Assembly: GCA_913020295.1 (NCBI GenBank)
Contig: CAJWAA010000004.1
Span: 62,001 to 126,000, forward strand
Origin: an uncultured Flavobacteriaceae bacterium
GTDB lineage: Bacteria > Bacteroidota > Bacteroidia > Flavobacteriales > Flavobacteriaceae
DNA length: 64,000 nt
Direction: 5' to 3'
Shown here: one piece after another, positions 28,453 through 36,554 of the stretch
Layout of the letters: every line of letters begins with the position of its first letter
How positions within the stretch are numbered: the first letter of the stretch is position 1
Position numbers and translations under genes: made by a program
Notes under the pieces: model-generated
What the model saw: only the letters and a program-made list of their open reading frames with translations
What the model was told of the DNA's origin: nothing
Database searches by the model: none

Positions 28453-29472
28453 TTAATTTTTTAATTTAAAGTTAACAGTAGCCTTTATTACGCCTGATTC
28501 AACATCTAACCAACTGTCAAAATGGTTTATCATTTCAATAAATGAAACATTGTGAGTGATAAATGATGCTGTAGGAAACTGATCCAAGATACTTATTACA
28601 TGTTCAAAATCTTCTATTGTAGCATTTCTACTGCATAATAAAGTCATTTCTTTGGCATGTACTTTTGGATGAAAATATGTCAACTCTCCTTTGAATAAAC
28701 CTACCAATACAAATCTTCCACCATGCGACATATAATCAGGACATCTCTCCATGGCACTTCTATTACCTGATGCATCAAATACGACAGCACACATATCTCC
28801 ATCGGTTATTTCGGATACTTCAGCAAGGGCATTGTCCCCGGCTTTCACTACATAATCTATGCCTATTTTATCTCTTGCATAACTCAAACGTTGTTCGTTC
28901 GTGTCTAAGGCAATAACCCTGGCACCGGCAATTTGTGCCAACTTCATAATTCCAATTCCTATAGGACCACAACCAACCACCGCGGCAGTTTCACCTGATA
29001 CAATTCCTGACCTTCGTATAGCGTGGGCTCCGATAGCAAGGGGCTCTACAATAGCTATTTGGTTATCTGATAAATGATTGGCAGGCAATAATACATCTAT
29101 CGGTACTGAAATTTGTTCTTGCATACCTCCATCGGCATGAACACCTAAAACTGTAAGATTTTCACAACAATTATTTTTTCCTATTATGCATGCATAGCAT
29201 ACACCACAGCTAATGTATGGCATCACCACCACCTTATCACCTACCTTTATACCTTTGTCATTTTTACCTATTTCTAAAACCTCTGAGGCAAGTTCATGAC
29301 CTAATATTTTGGGGTACTCAAAATATGCTTGATTACCAGCATATGCATGTAAATCGGTACCGCAGATACCGACCTTATTGATTTGTAATAAGGCTTCATT
29401 TACCTTTCTGACTGGAGGTTCTTTTTCTTTTAAAAGAAACTTACCTGGTTTTTCACAAACAATGTATTTCAC
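28453..29472 (-). CDS. Zinc-dependent medium-chain dehydrogenase, L-galactonate/L-gulonate 5-dehydrogenase-like
   Basis: NAD(P)-dependent sugar acid or polyol dehydrogenase of 339 residues. Catalytic zinc ligands lie in GICGTD (Cys37) and GHE (His59, Glu60). A structural zinc site is formed by CGVCYACIIGKNNCC. The Rossmann motif is VVGCGPIGIGIMKLA. The stretches HAYAGNQAYFEYPKILGHE, VGLFKGELTYFHPK and SRNATIEDFE resemble E. coli LgoD (YjjN) as I recall it. L-fucose or L-rhamnose dehydrogenase activity is an alternative and would fit the pentose/rhamnose genes upstream. Divergent from the TonB receptor across an 88-base palindrome-rich gap. Confidence 0.8.
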   Translation of the reverse strand: MKYIVCEKPGKFLLKEKEPPVRKVNEALLQINKVGICGTDLHAYAGNQAYFEYPKILGHELASEVLEIGKNDKGIKVGDKVVVMPYISCGVCYACIIGKNNCCENLTVLGVHADGGMQEQISVPIDVLLPANHLSDNQIAIVEPLAIGAHAIRRSGIVSGETAAVVGCGPIGIGIMKLAQIAGARVIALDTNEQRLSYARDKIGIDYVVKAGDNALAEVSEITDGDMCAVVFDASGNRSAMERCPDYMSHGGRFVLVGLFKGELTYFHPKVHAKEMTLLCSRNATIEDFEHVISILDQFPTASFITHNVSFIEMINHFDSWLDVESGVIKATVNFKLKN

Positions 29473-29510
29473 AAAATGAAATTTATGTTAAAAGATATTT
29501 TTTTTAAAAT

Positions 29511-29556
29511 GTTTTGCAGTATAAAACTAATAAATTAGTTTTGTAGTGCAAAACTA
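29511..29556. promoter_or_regulatory. Promoter with three overlapping palindromes between dehydrogenase and TonB receptor
   Basis: Three symmetrical elements overlap here: GTTTT-N7-AAAAC (29511-29527), AAAACTAAT-AA-ATTAGTTTT (29523-29542, perfect) and TAGTTTTG-TAGTG-CAAAACTA (29536-29556, perfect 8-base arms). They coincide with a promoter for the TonB receptor: TTTG at 29513-29516, 19 bases, then TAGTTTTG at 29536-29543, an exact TAnnTTTG. A repressor bound here would block transcription. The neighbouring DtxR/MntR-type regulator is the natural candidate; this assignment is inference. Start of transcription would be near 29550, leaving a very short leader. Confidence 0.65.
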
Positions 29557-29560
29557 TTTC

Positions 29561-31804
29561 ATGCGTTTAAATTTTGTTATTGTTTTCATTTTGATACAGA
29601 TGGTCAATGCCCAAGATTTTATAATCACTGGCAAAGTCTTCTCTCTGGGTAAACCACTCCAATCAGCCTCTGTTTTTGTAATGGATACAAATACAGGAGT
29701 AACCACCAATGAAGAGGGTCAATTTTCAATATATATATCAAATATAGAAAACCCCCGACTGGTCATCTCATATTTGGGTCACAAATCACAAATAAAAAGT
29801 ATCCTTTCAGAAACAACAGATATGGGGATCATCGAATTAGAATGGGATAATAAATTAGAGGAGGTAGTGGTTTCGGGAACCCTAAAACCGGTATCCAAAC
29901 TCGACAGTCCTGTACCAATTGAAGTATATGGTCAAAGTTTTTTCAAAGCCAATCCCACGGCTACGATTTTTGAGGCGCTGGAAAATGTGAATGGTATCCG
30001 ACCACAGCTGAACTGTAGCATTTGTAGTACGGGAGAAATTCGCATCAACGGCCAAGAGGGAAGCTACACTATGGTCATGATTGATGGTCTTCCCATCGTT
30101 AGTGGTCTGTCTACCGTTTATGGGTTTTCTGGAATCCCCCAGGCTCTGATTGAACGAATTGAAATCGTTAAGGGACCGGCATCATCACTATTTGGATCTG
30201 AAGCAGTTGCAGGGGTCATCAATTTGATCACTAAATTACCTGAAAATAGTTCAAAGCTTTCTGTGGACTCTTTTGTGTCTAGCTGGGGAGAGGTCAATAC
30301 GGATTTGGCTTACAAATACTCCTTATCCAAAAAAACCACAGGCCTGTTGGGTGTAAACTATTTTAACTATTCCTATCCAATCGATAAAAATGAAGATGGA
30401 TTTACTGACTTGACCATGCAAAACCGTATTTCAATTTTTAACAAGTTTAATCATGTAAATAAGTTTTCAATCGCCACGCGTTTTGTTTACGAGGACCGAT
30501 GGGGAGGTCAAATGAATTGGTTGCCCATTTATCGGGGTGGAGAAACAGTCTATGGAGAGAGTATTTACACCCGCAGGTTTGAACTTTTTGGAAAATACCA
30601 ATTCAACAAAAATCTTACATTCCAATTCAGTTTCAATGATCACAATCAAAATTCAGCCTATGGCAATACCATATTTAATGCCGATCAAACAATAGGTTTT
30701 GGGCAAATAATATGGAATAAAAAAATTGTTAAAAATGAATTACTGTTGGGTCTAGCATATAGATATACCCGTTACGATGACGACACTACAGCTACTTTCA
30801 ATTATCTTTCACAACATAACCTAGCATCCATAACCCATCTGCCTGGAATATTTATTCAAAATCAAACCCAAATCAATGCCAAAAACACCTTGCTTTTGGG
30901 ATTTCGATATGACCGTAATTCTATTCATGGGAACATTTTTACCCCTCGAATCAATTACAAAATAAACAACGATGACAAAAGTTCAACCCTGAGGCTCAGT
31001 ACAGGAACAGGATATCGCGTTACACAGGTTTTTACGGAACAACACGCTGCACTTACTGGAGCTCGTGAAGTTGTGCTTTTGGAAGATTTAAATCCTGAAA
31101 GATCATGGAATGCCAACCTTAATTTTGTCCAAAAGTTTTTCCTGAAAAAAGGAGCGATCATCGATTTTGATTTGAGTCTGTTTACCACCCACTTCTCTAA
31201 TAAAATAATTCCTGACTACGACACAGATCCCAACAAAATTATTTACGATAACCTCGATGGAAGATCAATCTCTAATGGTCTTTCTCTGAATGCGAATTTA
31301 TTGGTACAGGGGGGTATAAGAGTGAACCTTGGGGCAACCTACATCGACACACATGCTGAAGAAAATGGTATCAAAACGATGCCTTACCTATCCGAAAGAT
31401 TTCAGGGGGTATGGAAAGTTGAAAAAAAATGGATCTCCAATGATCTAATCCTTGATTTTACGGGAACCTTTACCGGAAGGATGAGATTACCAACATTGGG
31501 AGACCTAGACCCCAGACCCTCCTACTCCGATCCATTTAGCATTCTCAACATACAACTCACAAAAATTTGGAACAACTCGATGGAATCCTATGGAGGTATC
31601 AAAAATATTTTAAACTTTACCCCTGCTCGGAATAGTATTGCGCGTTCTTTTGATCCCTTTGATCGACAGGTGGCCTTTGATGGCTCCGGAAATGCTCTAC
31701 CCACTCCAGACAATCCCTATGCTTTGACTTTTGACCCGACCTATGTATATACTTCTAACCAAGGCATACGATTTTTCTTTGGACTTAGATTGAAGTATAA
31801 CTGA
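29561..31804 (+). CDS. TonB-dependent outer membrane receptor, probably metal or siderophore related
   Basis: Outer membrane active transporter, 747 residues. It has a signal peptide (ending QMVNAQ), a carboxypeptidase-regulatory-like domain (about 20-105, SVFVMDTNTGVTTNEEGQF), a plug domain with CSICSTGEIRINGQEGSYT and MVMIDGLPIV..IERIEIVKGPASSLFGSEAVAGVINLITK, then a barrel. It is FepA/BtuB-like in size, not a SusC protein, and no SusD follows. ATG 29561 is chosen because the alternative GTG at 29546 lies inside the predicted operator and would spoil the signal peptide. The divergent promoter with palindromes and the nearby DtxR/MntR-type gene suggest uptake of a metal complex; the cargo is not shown. 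Confidence 0.85.
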   Translation: MRLNFVIVFILIQMVNAQDFIITGKVFSLGKPLQSASVFVMDTNTGVTTNEEGQFSIYISNIENPRLVISYLGHKSQIKSILSETTDMGIIELEWDNKLEEVVVSGTLKPVSKLDSPVPIEVYGQSFFKANPTATIFEALENVNGIRPQLNCSICSTGEIRINGQEGSYTMVMIDGLPIVSGLSTVYGFSGIPQALIERIEIVKGPASSLFGSEAVAGVINLITKLPENSSKLSVDSFVSSWGEVNTDLAYKYSLSKKTTGLLGVNYFNYSYPIDKNEDGFTDLTMQNRISIFNKFNHVNKFSIATRFVYEDRWGGQMNWLPIYRGGETVYGESIYTRRFELFGKYQFNKNLTFQFSFNDHNQNSAYGNTIFNADQTIGFGQIIWNKKIVKNELLLGLAYRYTRYDDDTTATFNYLSQHNLASITHLPGIFIQNQTQINAKNTLLLGFRYDRNSIHGNIFTPRINYKINNDDKSSTLRLSTGTGYRVTQVFTEQHAALTGAREVVLLEDLNPERSWNANLNFVQKFFLKKGAIIDFDLSLFTTHFSNKIIPDYDTDPNKIIYDNLDGRSISNGLSLNANLLVQGGIRVNLGATYIDTHAEENGIKTMPYLSERFQGVWKVEKKWISNDLILDFTGTFTGRMRLPTLGDLDPRPSYSDPFSILNIQLTKIWNNSMESYGGIKNILNFTPARNSIARSFDPFDRQVAFDGSGNALPTPDNPYALTFDPTYVYTSNQGIRFFFGLRLKYN

Positions 31805-32050
31805 TGGTCTATAAGAAATGAGCGGTGAATAGTGGTCTGTTGTGTGGTAATTGGGGATACACGTTCTGTATAATGTTCAGAGCATTTATTTGGAGAACGG
31901 AGACAATAAAGGGAGAAGAACTTCCAGATTATGAATACCTACAAGTTAAGGTTTTAATATTGACATTAATTGTAAGATTCCCAGCATTTATAATTTCCAT
32001 TATTAAATCTTTACCATAAAAAACCTAAACAGAAGTTAAAGTTTAATTTG
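31805..32050. other. Gap without a recognisable gene
   Basis: About 246 bases between the TonB receptor and tRNA-Arg. The longest frame (31825-32019, 64 codons) resembles nothing I know. The minus strand has a short frame interrupted by a stop, which could be a decayed remnant. No promoter, hairpin terminator or repeat stood out. Confidence 0.5.
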
Positions 32051-32124
32051 TGACCCAGGGAGGATTCGAACCCCCAACCCTCAGAGCCGAAATCTGATAT
32101 TCTATCCAGTTGAACTACTGGGCC
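32051..32124 (-). tRNA. tRNA-Arg, anticodon TCG
   Basis: On the minus strand a 74-base cloverleaf can be folded. The acceptor arm GGCCCAG pairs with CTGGGTC (one G-T pair), followed by discriminator A. The anticodon stem TCAGA/TCTGA encloses the loop TTTCGGC, giving anticodon TCG, which reads CGA and other CGN arginine codons. The T arm has GGTTCGAATCC. CCA is not encoded. It is a single tRNA with unrelated protein genes on both sides. Confidence 0.95.
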
Positions 32125-32218
32125 ATTTAATATGTGGTGTTTAACAAAATGTTATCTAAAAAAACTGAAGATTATACTTAAAATCTAGTTCTTGATAAAT
32201 TTCAAACTCAAATGTAAA

Positions 32219-32272
32219 AATTCCTAAACATATAAAGGATTCTATATAGAAAAAAGTTAGATTTTAGGAATT
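32219..32272. repeat. 10-base inverted repeat upstream of PBP4-type gene
   Basis: AATTCCTAAA (32219-32228) and TTTAGGAATT (32263-32272) are perfect inverted copies separated by 34 bases. They lie 34-87 bases before the start of the carboxypeptidase gene in an otherwise featureless 181-base gap. The arms could be paired half-sites or an mRNA stem; AT-rich composition makes chance plausible. Confidence 0.3.
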
Positions 32273-32305
32273 AAGACAAAAGCACGCTTTTACTATATTT
32301 ATATA

Positions 32306-33580
32306 ATGCGTTTGATATTCACCGTTTTTCTTTTTTTGATGAGTATACCCCTTTTGGGTCAGCACTTTTCCAAACGAAAAATAGACCGGATGCTTAAAAA
32401 AATTCCAGCTTTTGAACAAGCAATAATAGCCTTAAGTATTGAGCCATTATTGACCTCAAAACACAAAGCTTTTTATCAAGGAGAAAATTATATGACCCCT
32501 GCCTCAAATACCAAACTACTCACTTTTCTGGCAGCGATACAAAGCTTTGATTCTCTTCCAGCTCTATATTTTAATGAAAAAGACTCCATCATGCATTTAA
32601 AAGCTACAGGATACCCCCTACTGTTCCACCCTTTTTATCCTGATCCGGAACTGGCTTCCTTTTTTAAACAAAAATATACCTGGCACTATCACCCTTCAAA
32701 ATCCGAATTAAATGCCCATGGCCATGGCTGGTCTTGGGATGATTATGCTTATTATTACGCCGCAGAAACCAGTCCTTTTCCTATTTATGGCAATACCATT
32801 CAAGTCTTTGTAAAATCAAACAAGATTCATCTAATCCCGGAGGCTTTTGAACAGCAAATAGTCTTGGATACTTTTGTTCAAAATTTACATCGTGAACGAT
32901 CCAAAAATCTTTTTTATTTGAATCCAAATAAGTTGAACAAAACAGACACCCTATATCATCCATTTGTCACCAGTGAAAATCTTTTTACCCGACTATTACA
33001 AAATCGTATTCAACGGCCTGTCAAATTGATAGAGCAGCCTCACAGTCCCCAAAAATGGAACGTATTATACTCAGATCAAGAAGCCCTGATCTATAAAGCA
33101 CTTCTGCAAGATAGCGATAATGGGGTTGCAGAGTCTTTATTGAATATGATCTCCCAAACTACTTTTGATGAGATGAATGTCAAAAAAACGATTGACACCC
33201 TTAAAATTCAATGGGGACATTGGTTACCGGATCCCATTGAATGGGTAGATGGCTCAGGGGTTTCACGTTATAACATGATCACTCCCAGAACATTGGTCGC
33301 TGTCCTCAAAAAAATATACCAAGAAGTAGGACTTGAAACAATCAAAAATTATTTCCCAAAAATTGCAACCTCAGGAACCTTAAAAAACTATCCTATCCAA
33401 GAGGTATATGCCAAAACAGGTACACTACGGAACAACCATAATCTTTCAGGATATTGGATCAGCAACAGAGGAAATATCTATGTTTTTTCCATCATGGTCA
33501 ATCACTTTACTGTTCCCACCGAGGAAATCCGAAAAGGCATAAGTTCGTTGATACGACAATTTCAAAAAAAACTAAAGTAA
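32306..33580 (+). CDS. dacB: D-alanyl-D-alanine carboxypeptidase/endopeptidase, PBP4 (S13) type
   Basis: Periplasmic penicillin-binding protein that trims or cuts peptidoglycan peptides, 424 residues. A signal peptide ends near LLGQ. Active-site motifs are present in order: SNTK in TPASNTKLLTFLAA (SxxK), SRYN in DGSGVSRYNMITP (the SxN motif of the family), and KTG in VYAKTGTLRNN. FQKKLK ends the protein. The order and spacing match peptidase family S13. It is probably a single gene, as tRNA-Arg lies upstream on the other strand and a fucosidase gene follows after 70 bases. Confidence 0.9.
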   Translation: MRLIFTVFLFLMSIPLLGQHFSKRKIDRMLKKIPAFEQAIIALSIEPLLTSKHKAFYQGENYMTPASNTKLLTFLAAIQSFDSLPALYFNEKDSIMHLKATGYPLLFHPFYPDPELASFFKQKYTWHYHPSKSELNAHGHGWSWDDYAYYYAAETSPFPIYGNTIQVFVKSNKIHLIPEAFEQQIVLDTFVQNLHRERSKNLFYLNPNKLNKTDTLYHPFVTSENLFTRLLQNRIQRPVKLIEQPHSPQKWNVLYSDQEALIYKALLQDSDNGVAESLLNMISQTTFDEMNVKKTIDTLKIQWGHWLPDPIEWVDGSGVSRYNMITPRTLVAVLKKIYQEVGLETIKNYFPKIATSGTLKNYPIQEVYAKTGTLRNNHNLSGYWISNRGNIYVFSIMVNHFTVPTEEIRKGISSLIRQFQKKLK

Positions 33581-33650
33581 TTTTGATGCCCAAGTTGACT
33601 TCCAAATCTAACAACCAATTTAATTGAATACACCAAAAAAAAGAAGCATC

Positions 33651-35036
33651 ATGAATTTTAGAGTTTTAATATTAATGCTAACTATCATTCTATTATCCAA
33701 ATCATATTCCCAAAAAAAAAATCTCACAAATCCTATCCCCAACAAAGCACAATTGGAGTGGCAAAAAGCTGAACTAGGGGCAGTATTTCATTATGATCTC
33801 CATGTTTTTGACAATAAAAAATACCGCCAAACCGGAACATCCGGCAACAGAATCAACCCAATAGCGGATCATCAGATTTTCAATCCCAAACATTTAGATA
33901 CCGATCAGTGGATTAAGGCGATCAAAAAAGCAGGGTTCAAATTTGCGCTTCTCACCGCTACACATGAAACAGGGTTTGCCCTATATCCATCTGACGTAAA
34001 TCCCTATAATGTCAAAACCCTAAAATGGAAAGATGGCAAGGGTGATATCGTACGAGATTTTGTAAATTCTTGTAGGAAATACGGGATTCAACCTGGAATA
34101 TATGTTGGGATACGATGGAATTCTTTTTTTGGCGTACACGATTTTAAAGTCAATGGAACCGGTGAATTTCAAAAGAAACGCCAAGCCTATTACAACCAAA
34201 TGGTAGAGGGTATGGTCAAAGAGCTATGCACCCGATACGGTCCTTTATTCGAAATATGGTTTGACGGTGGAGCCAGTCACCCTGATCTGGGAGCCCCTGA
34301 TGTGCTCCCAATTGTAAAAAAATATCAGCCTGAATGTTTGTTCTATCATAATAACCAACTGGCTGAAGCCAGATGGGGAGGGTCTGAATCAGGAACTGTA
34401 CCCTACCCTTGTTGGGCGACTTTTCCAAACCCTTATTCCCATTCTGGGGACACAAATGCAGGTCACATCAATTTATTAAAACACGGTGATCCAAAGGGAA
34501 AGTATTGGATGCCAGCCATGTCCGATGCCCCGCTAAGGGGATACAACGGCAGGCATGAGTGGTTTTGGGAACCAGGTGATGAGGAGCATATTTTCCCAGT
34601 TGAGGATCTAATGCATATGTATTACAATTCCGTTGGGCACAATTCTACACTGATCATGGGACTTACACCCGATCCTCAGGGTTTGCTTCCCCAAGCTGAC
34701 GTAAAGCGATTGGAAGAATGGGGGGAGGCCATCAATAAAACTTTTTCTAATCCTATTGGTAGCACTGATGCAGAGGGTGACCAGGCGTTACTAACATTCG
34801 ACGAACCCAAAACTATCAAAAATATCATCATCCAAGAAGATATCGCTAAGGGTCAGCGGGTAAGAGCATACAGTATTCATGCCTTCTCCAAAGGGGAGTG
34901 GAAAAAAATAGCTAAGGGAGAAAGCATTGGTCACAAAAGAATTCACAAGCTCAACCAGATAAAAGTAGAGAAATTAAAACTTGTAATTGATCAAAAAATT
35001 CTTCCACCTATCATTAAACTTTTTAGTGTTTATTGA
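33651..35036 (+). CDS. Alpha-L-fucosidase, glycoside hydrolase family 29
   Basis: Exported enzyme that releases L-fucose, 461 residues. ATG 33651 gives a signal peptide MNFRVLILMLTIILLSKSYSQ; the TTG at 33624 would precede it with charged residues. The catalytic barrel starts LEWQKAELGAVFHYDLHVF. The nucleophile is the Asp in FEIWFDGGASHPDLG. YHNNQ, WFWEPGDE and NSTLIMGLTPDPQGLLP are typical of the GH29-B branch that prefers branched alpha-1,3/1,4 fucosides. A small C-terminal beta domain (about 370-461) resembles discoidin-like modules. It converges on the symporter/sialidase-like pair, suggesting joint use on fucosylated glycans. Confidence 0.9.
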   Translation: MNFRVLILMLTIILLSKSYSQKKNLTNPIPNKAQLEWQKAELGAVFHYDLHVFDNKKYRQTGTSGNRINPIADHQIFNPKHLDTDQWIKAIKKAGFKFALLTATHETGFALYPSDVNPYNVKTLKWKDGKGDIVRDFVNSCRKYGIQPGIYVGIRWNSFFGVHDFKVNGTGEFQKKRQAYYNQMVEGMVKELCTRYGPLFEIWFDGGASHPDLGAPDVLPIVKKYQPECLFYHNNQLAEARWGGSESGTVPYPCWATFPNPYSHSGDTNAGHINLLKHGDPKGKYWMPAMSDAPLRGYNGRHEWFWEPGDEEHIFPVEDLMHMYYNSVGHNSTLIMGLTPDPQGLLPQADVKRLEEWGEAINKTFSNPIGSTDAEGDQALLTFDEPKTIKNIIIQEDIAKGQRVRAYSIHAFSKGEWKKIAKGESIGHKRIHKLNQIKVEKLKLVIDQKILPPIIKLFSVY

Positions 35037-35093
35037 TAGTCTTTTAATAGACTTTATGAAAATCCTTTCACTCTATCATTGTCGACAAACACT

Positions 35094-36545
35094 TCATTTA
35101 CCTTTTTTCTCTTTCAAAAAATACATCAAAATTCCTGTCAGGAAAATGGCTAAAGTTCCTATAACAGTAGTAAGATACGAATGAGTTAAAGGCTCTCTTT
35201 CCGGAAATAAAACTGGATACAAAGTCAAAATTAAAATTGCTAAAATCCCAACAATTAGAGCTAATATGGCATTTGTATTGGTCTTTATATTAGAGAAAAT
35301 ACCCAACAAAAATAAGCCTAGCATTCCCCCGCTCAAAATGGAAGCATATTTCCACCAAATATCGAGGATATTTTTTACATCAATCATTACCAGTGCGATC
35401 ATAATGGATATAAGGCAAATCACAACTGTACTTCCATAAAGAAACCAAAGTTTTTTATTTTCAACAACATTTTTTTTGAAATAATCAGTTAATAAAACAG
35501 TAGATGTGCTGTTAAAACTCGTTGATATGGTACTCATGCCGGCAGCAAAAATAGAGGCAATCAATAAACCCGAAACCCCCTGTGGAAGTTCGTTTACGAT
35601 AAAATGAGGAAAAACTTTATCGGGGGTATTGACAAGATCCTCAGGTAAACCATTTTTAACCTTGTAATAGACGTACAAAGCAGTTCCTATAAATAAGAAA
35701 ATTGCAGAAACAGGGAGGTACAACATTCCACCGTAAAAGGCAGATTTTTTAGCATTACTATCAGAGGAAGACACCATATAGCGCTGGATGTAGTTTTGAT
35801 CGATCCCGAAATTTTGGAGATTGATGAATATCCCATAGATTAAAACCACCCAGAAGGTAGGTTCATTAATTGATCCGCCAAAATCTCCTAAGCTGAATTT
35901 ATGATCTTCAATGGCGACTTCAAAAAATTGACCAGGTCCCTCAGGCATGCCCACAAGCAATATGACAACACAAAAGACAGCGCCCAAAATCAAAACAATT
36001 CCTTGAATAGCATCAGTCCATAAAACGGCTTCAATACCTCCTATAATCGAGTATATGGTAACGAATACACCAGTAAAAACTATTACCGTTATCATGTCCC
36101 AACCCAGTATCATATTGATTGCCAATGCCAACAAATAAATTATTGTACCCACCCGCATTAGTTGGGTTGAAATATAACAGATCGATACGTATATCTTGGC
36201 CCAAGGTCCAAAGCGCTGTTCCATATAGGTATAGGCAGAGGAACTGTTGATTCTTCGGTAGACTGGAATAAAATATCGTACGGTGATCAGTGCCGCGATG
36301 GGAATGGAAAGGCTGAACACAAAGGCATTCCAATTCGTGCCATAGGCGCTGCCTGGTAAAGCTAAGTAACTGATACTGCTAACAAAGGTCGCAAAAATAG
36401 AAAGGGTTACAACCCACTGTGGTGTTTTTCCCGATCCCAAAGTAAAAGATTTTGAGGTGCGTTTTTTAGAGAAAAAAATAACACTCAAATAAAGTGTACC
36501 TATAAGATAGCAAATAAAGACAATTAAATCAATACTGTTCATCAA
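35094..36545 (-). CDS. Sodium:solute symporter (SSS family)
   Basis: Inner membrane sodium-coupled transporter of 483 residues with about 13 hydrophobic segments. SFTLGSGKTPQWVVTLSIFATFVSSISYLALP, GGIEAVLWTDAIQG, NFGIDQNYIQRYMVSSS and IFAAGMSTISTSFNSTSTVLLTDYF match the sodium- and sugar-binding helices of the family. It belongs to the same branch as the symporter after nanA at 17.2-18.6 kb, but the two are clearly diverged. It is second in a two-gene unit, 9 bases behind the sialidase-like gene, so its cargo is probably the sugar which that protein frees. Confidence 0.88.
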   Translation of the reverse strand: MMNSIDLIVFICYLIGTLYLSVIFFSKKRTSKSFTLGSGKTPQWVVTLSIFATFVSSISYLALPGSAYGTNWNAFVFSLSIPIAALITVRYFIPVYRRINSSSAYTYMEQRFGPWAKIYVSICYISTQLMRVGTIIYLLALAINMILGWDMITVIVFTGVFVTIYSIIGGIEAVLWTDAIQGIVLILGAVFCVVILLVGMPEGPGQFFEVAIEDHKFSLGDFGGSINEPTFWVVLIYGIFINLQNFGIDQNYIQRYMVSSSDSNAKKSAFYGGMLYLPVSAIFLFIGTALYVYYKVKNGLPEDLVNTPDKVFPHFIVNELPQGVSGLLIASIFAAGMSTISTSFNSTSTVLLTDYFKKNVVENKKLWFLYGSTVVICLISIMIALVMIDVKNILDIWWKYASILSGGMLGLFLLGIFSNIKTNTNAILALIVGILAILILTLYPVLFPEREPLTHSYLTTVIGTLAIFLTGILMYFLKEKKGK

Positions 36546-36554
36546 CTTGTATGA

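Noticed and set aside
29561-31804. SusC-type starch/glycan receptor of a polysaccharide utilisation locus
   Set aside because: It is about 250 residues shorter than SusC, lacks a following SusD gene and has the plug of FepA/BtuB-like receptors; the palindromic promoter and nearby metal regulator point elsewhere.
31825-32019. 64-codon frame downstream of the TonB receptor
   Set aside because: It has no recognisable motif, no plausible leader and an odd composition; treated as non-coding.
35037-35060. Possible terminator hairpin (AGTCT/AGACT) after the fucosidase gene
   Set aside because: The stem has only five pairs, mostly weak, and no proper T-run follows.
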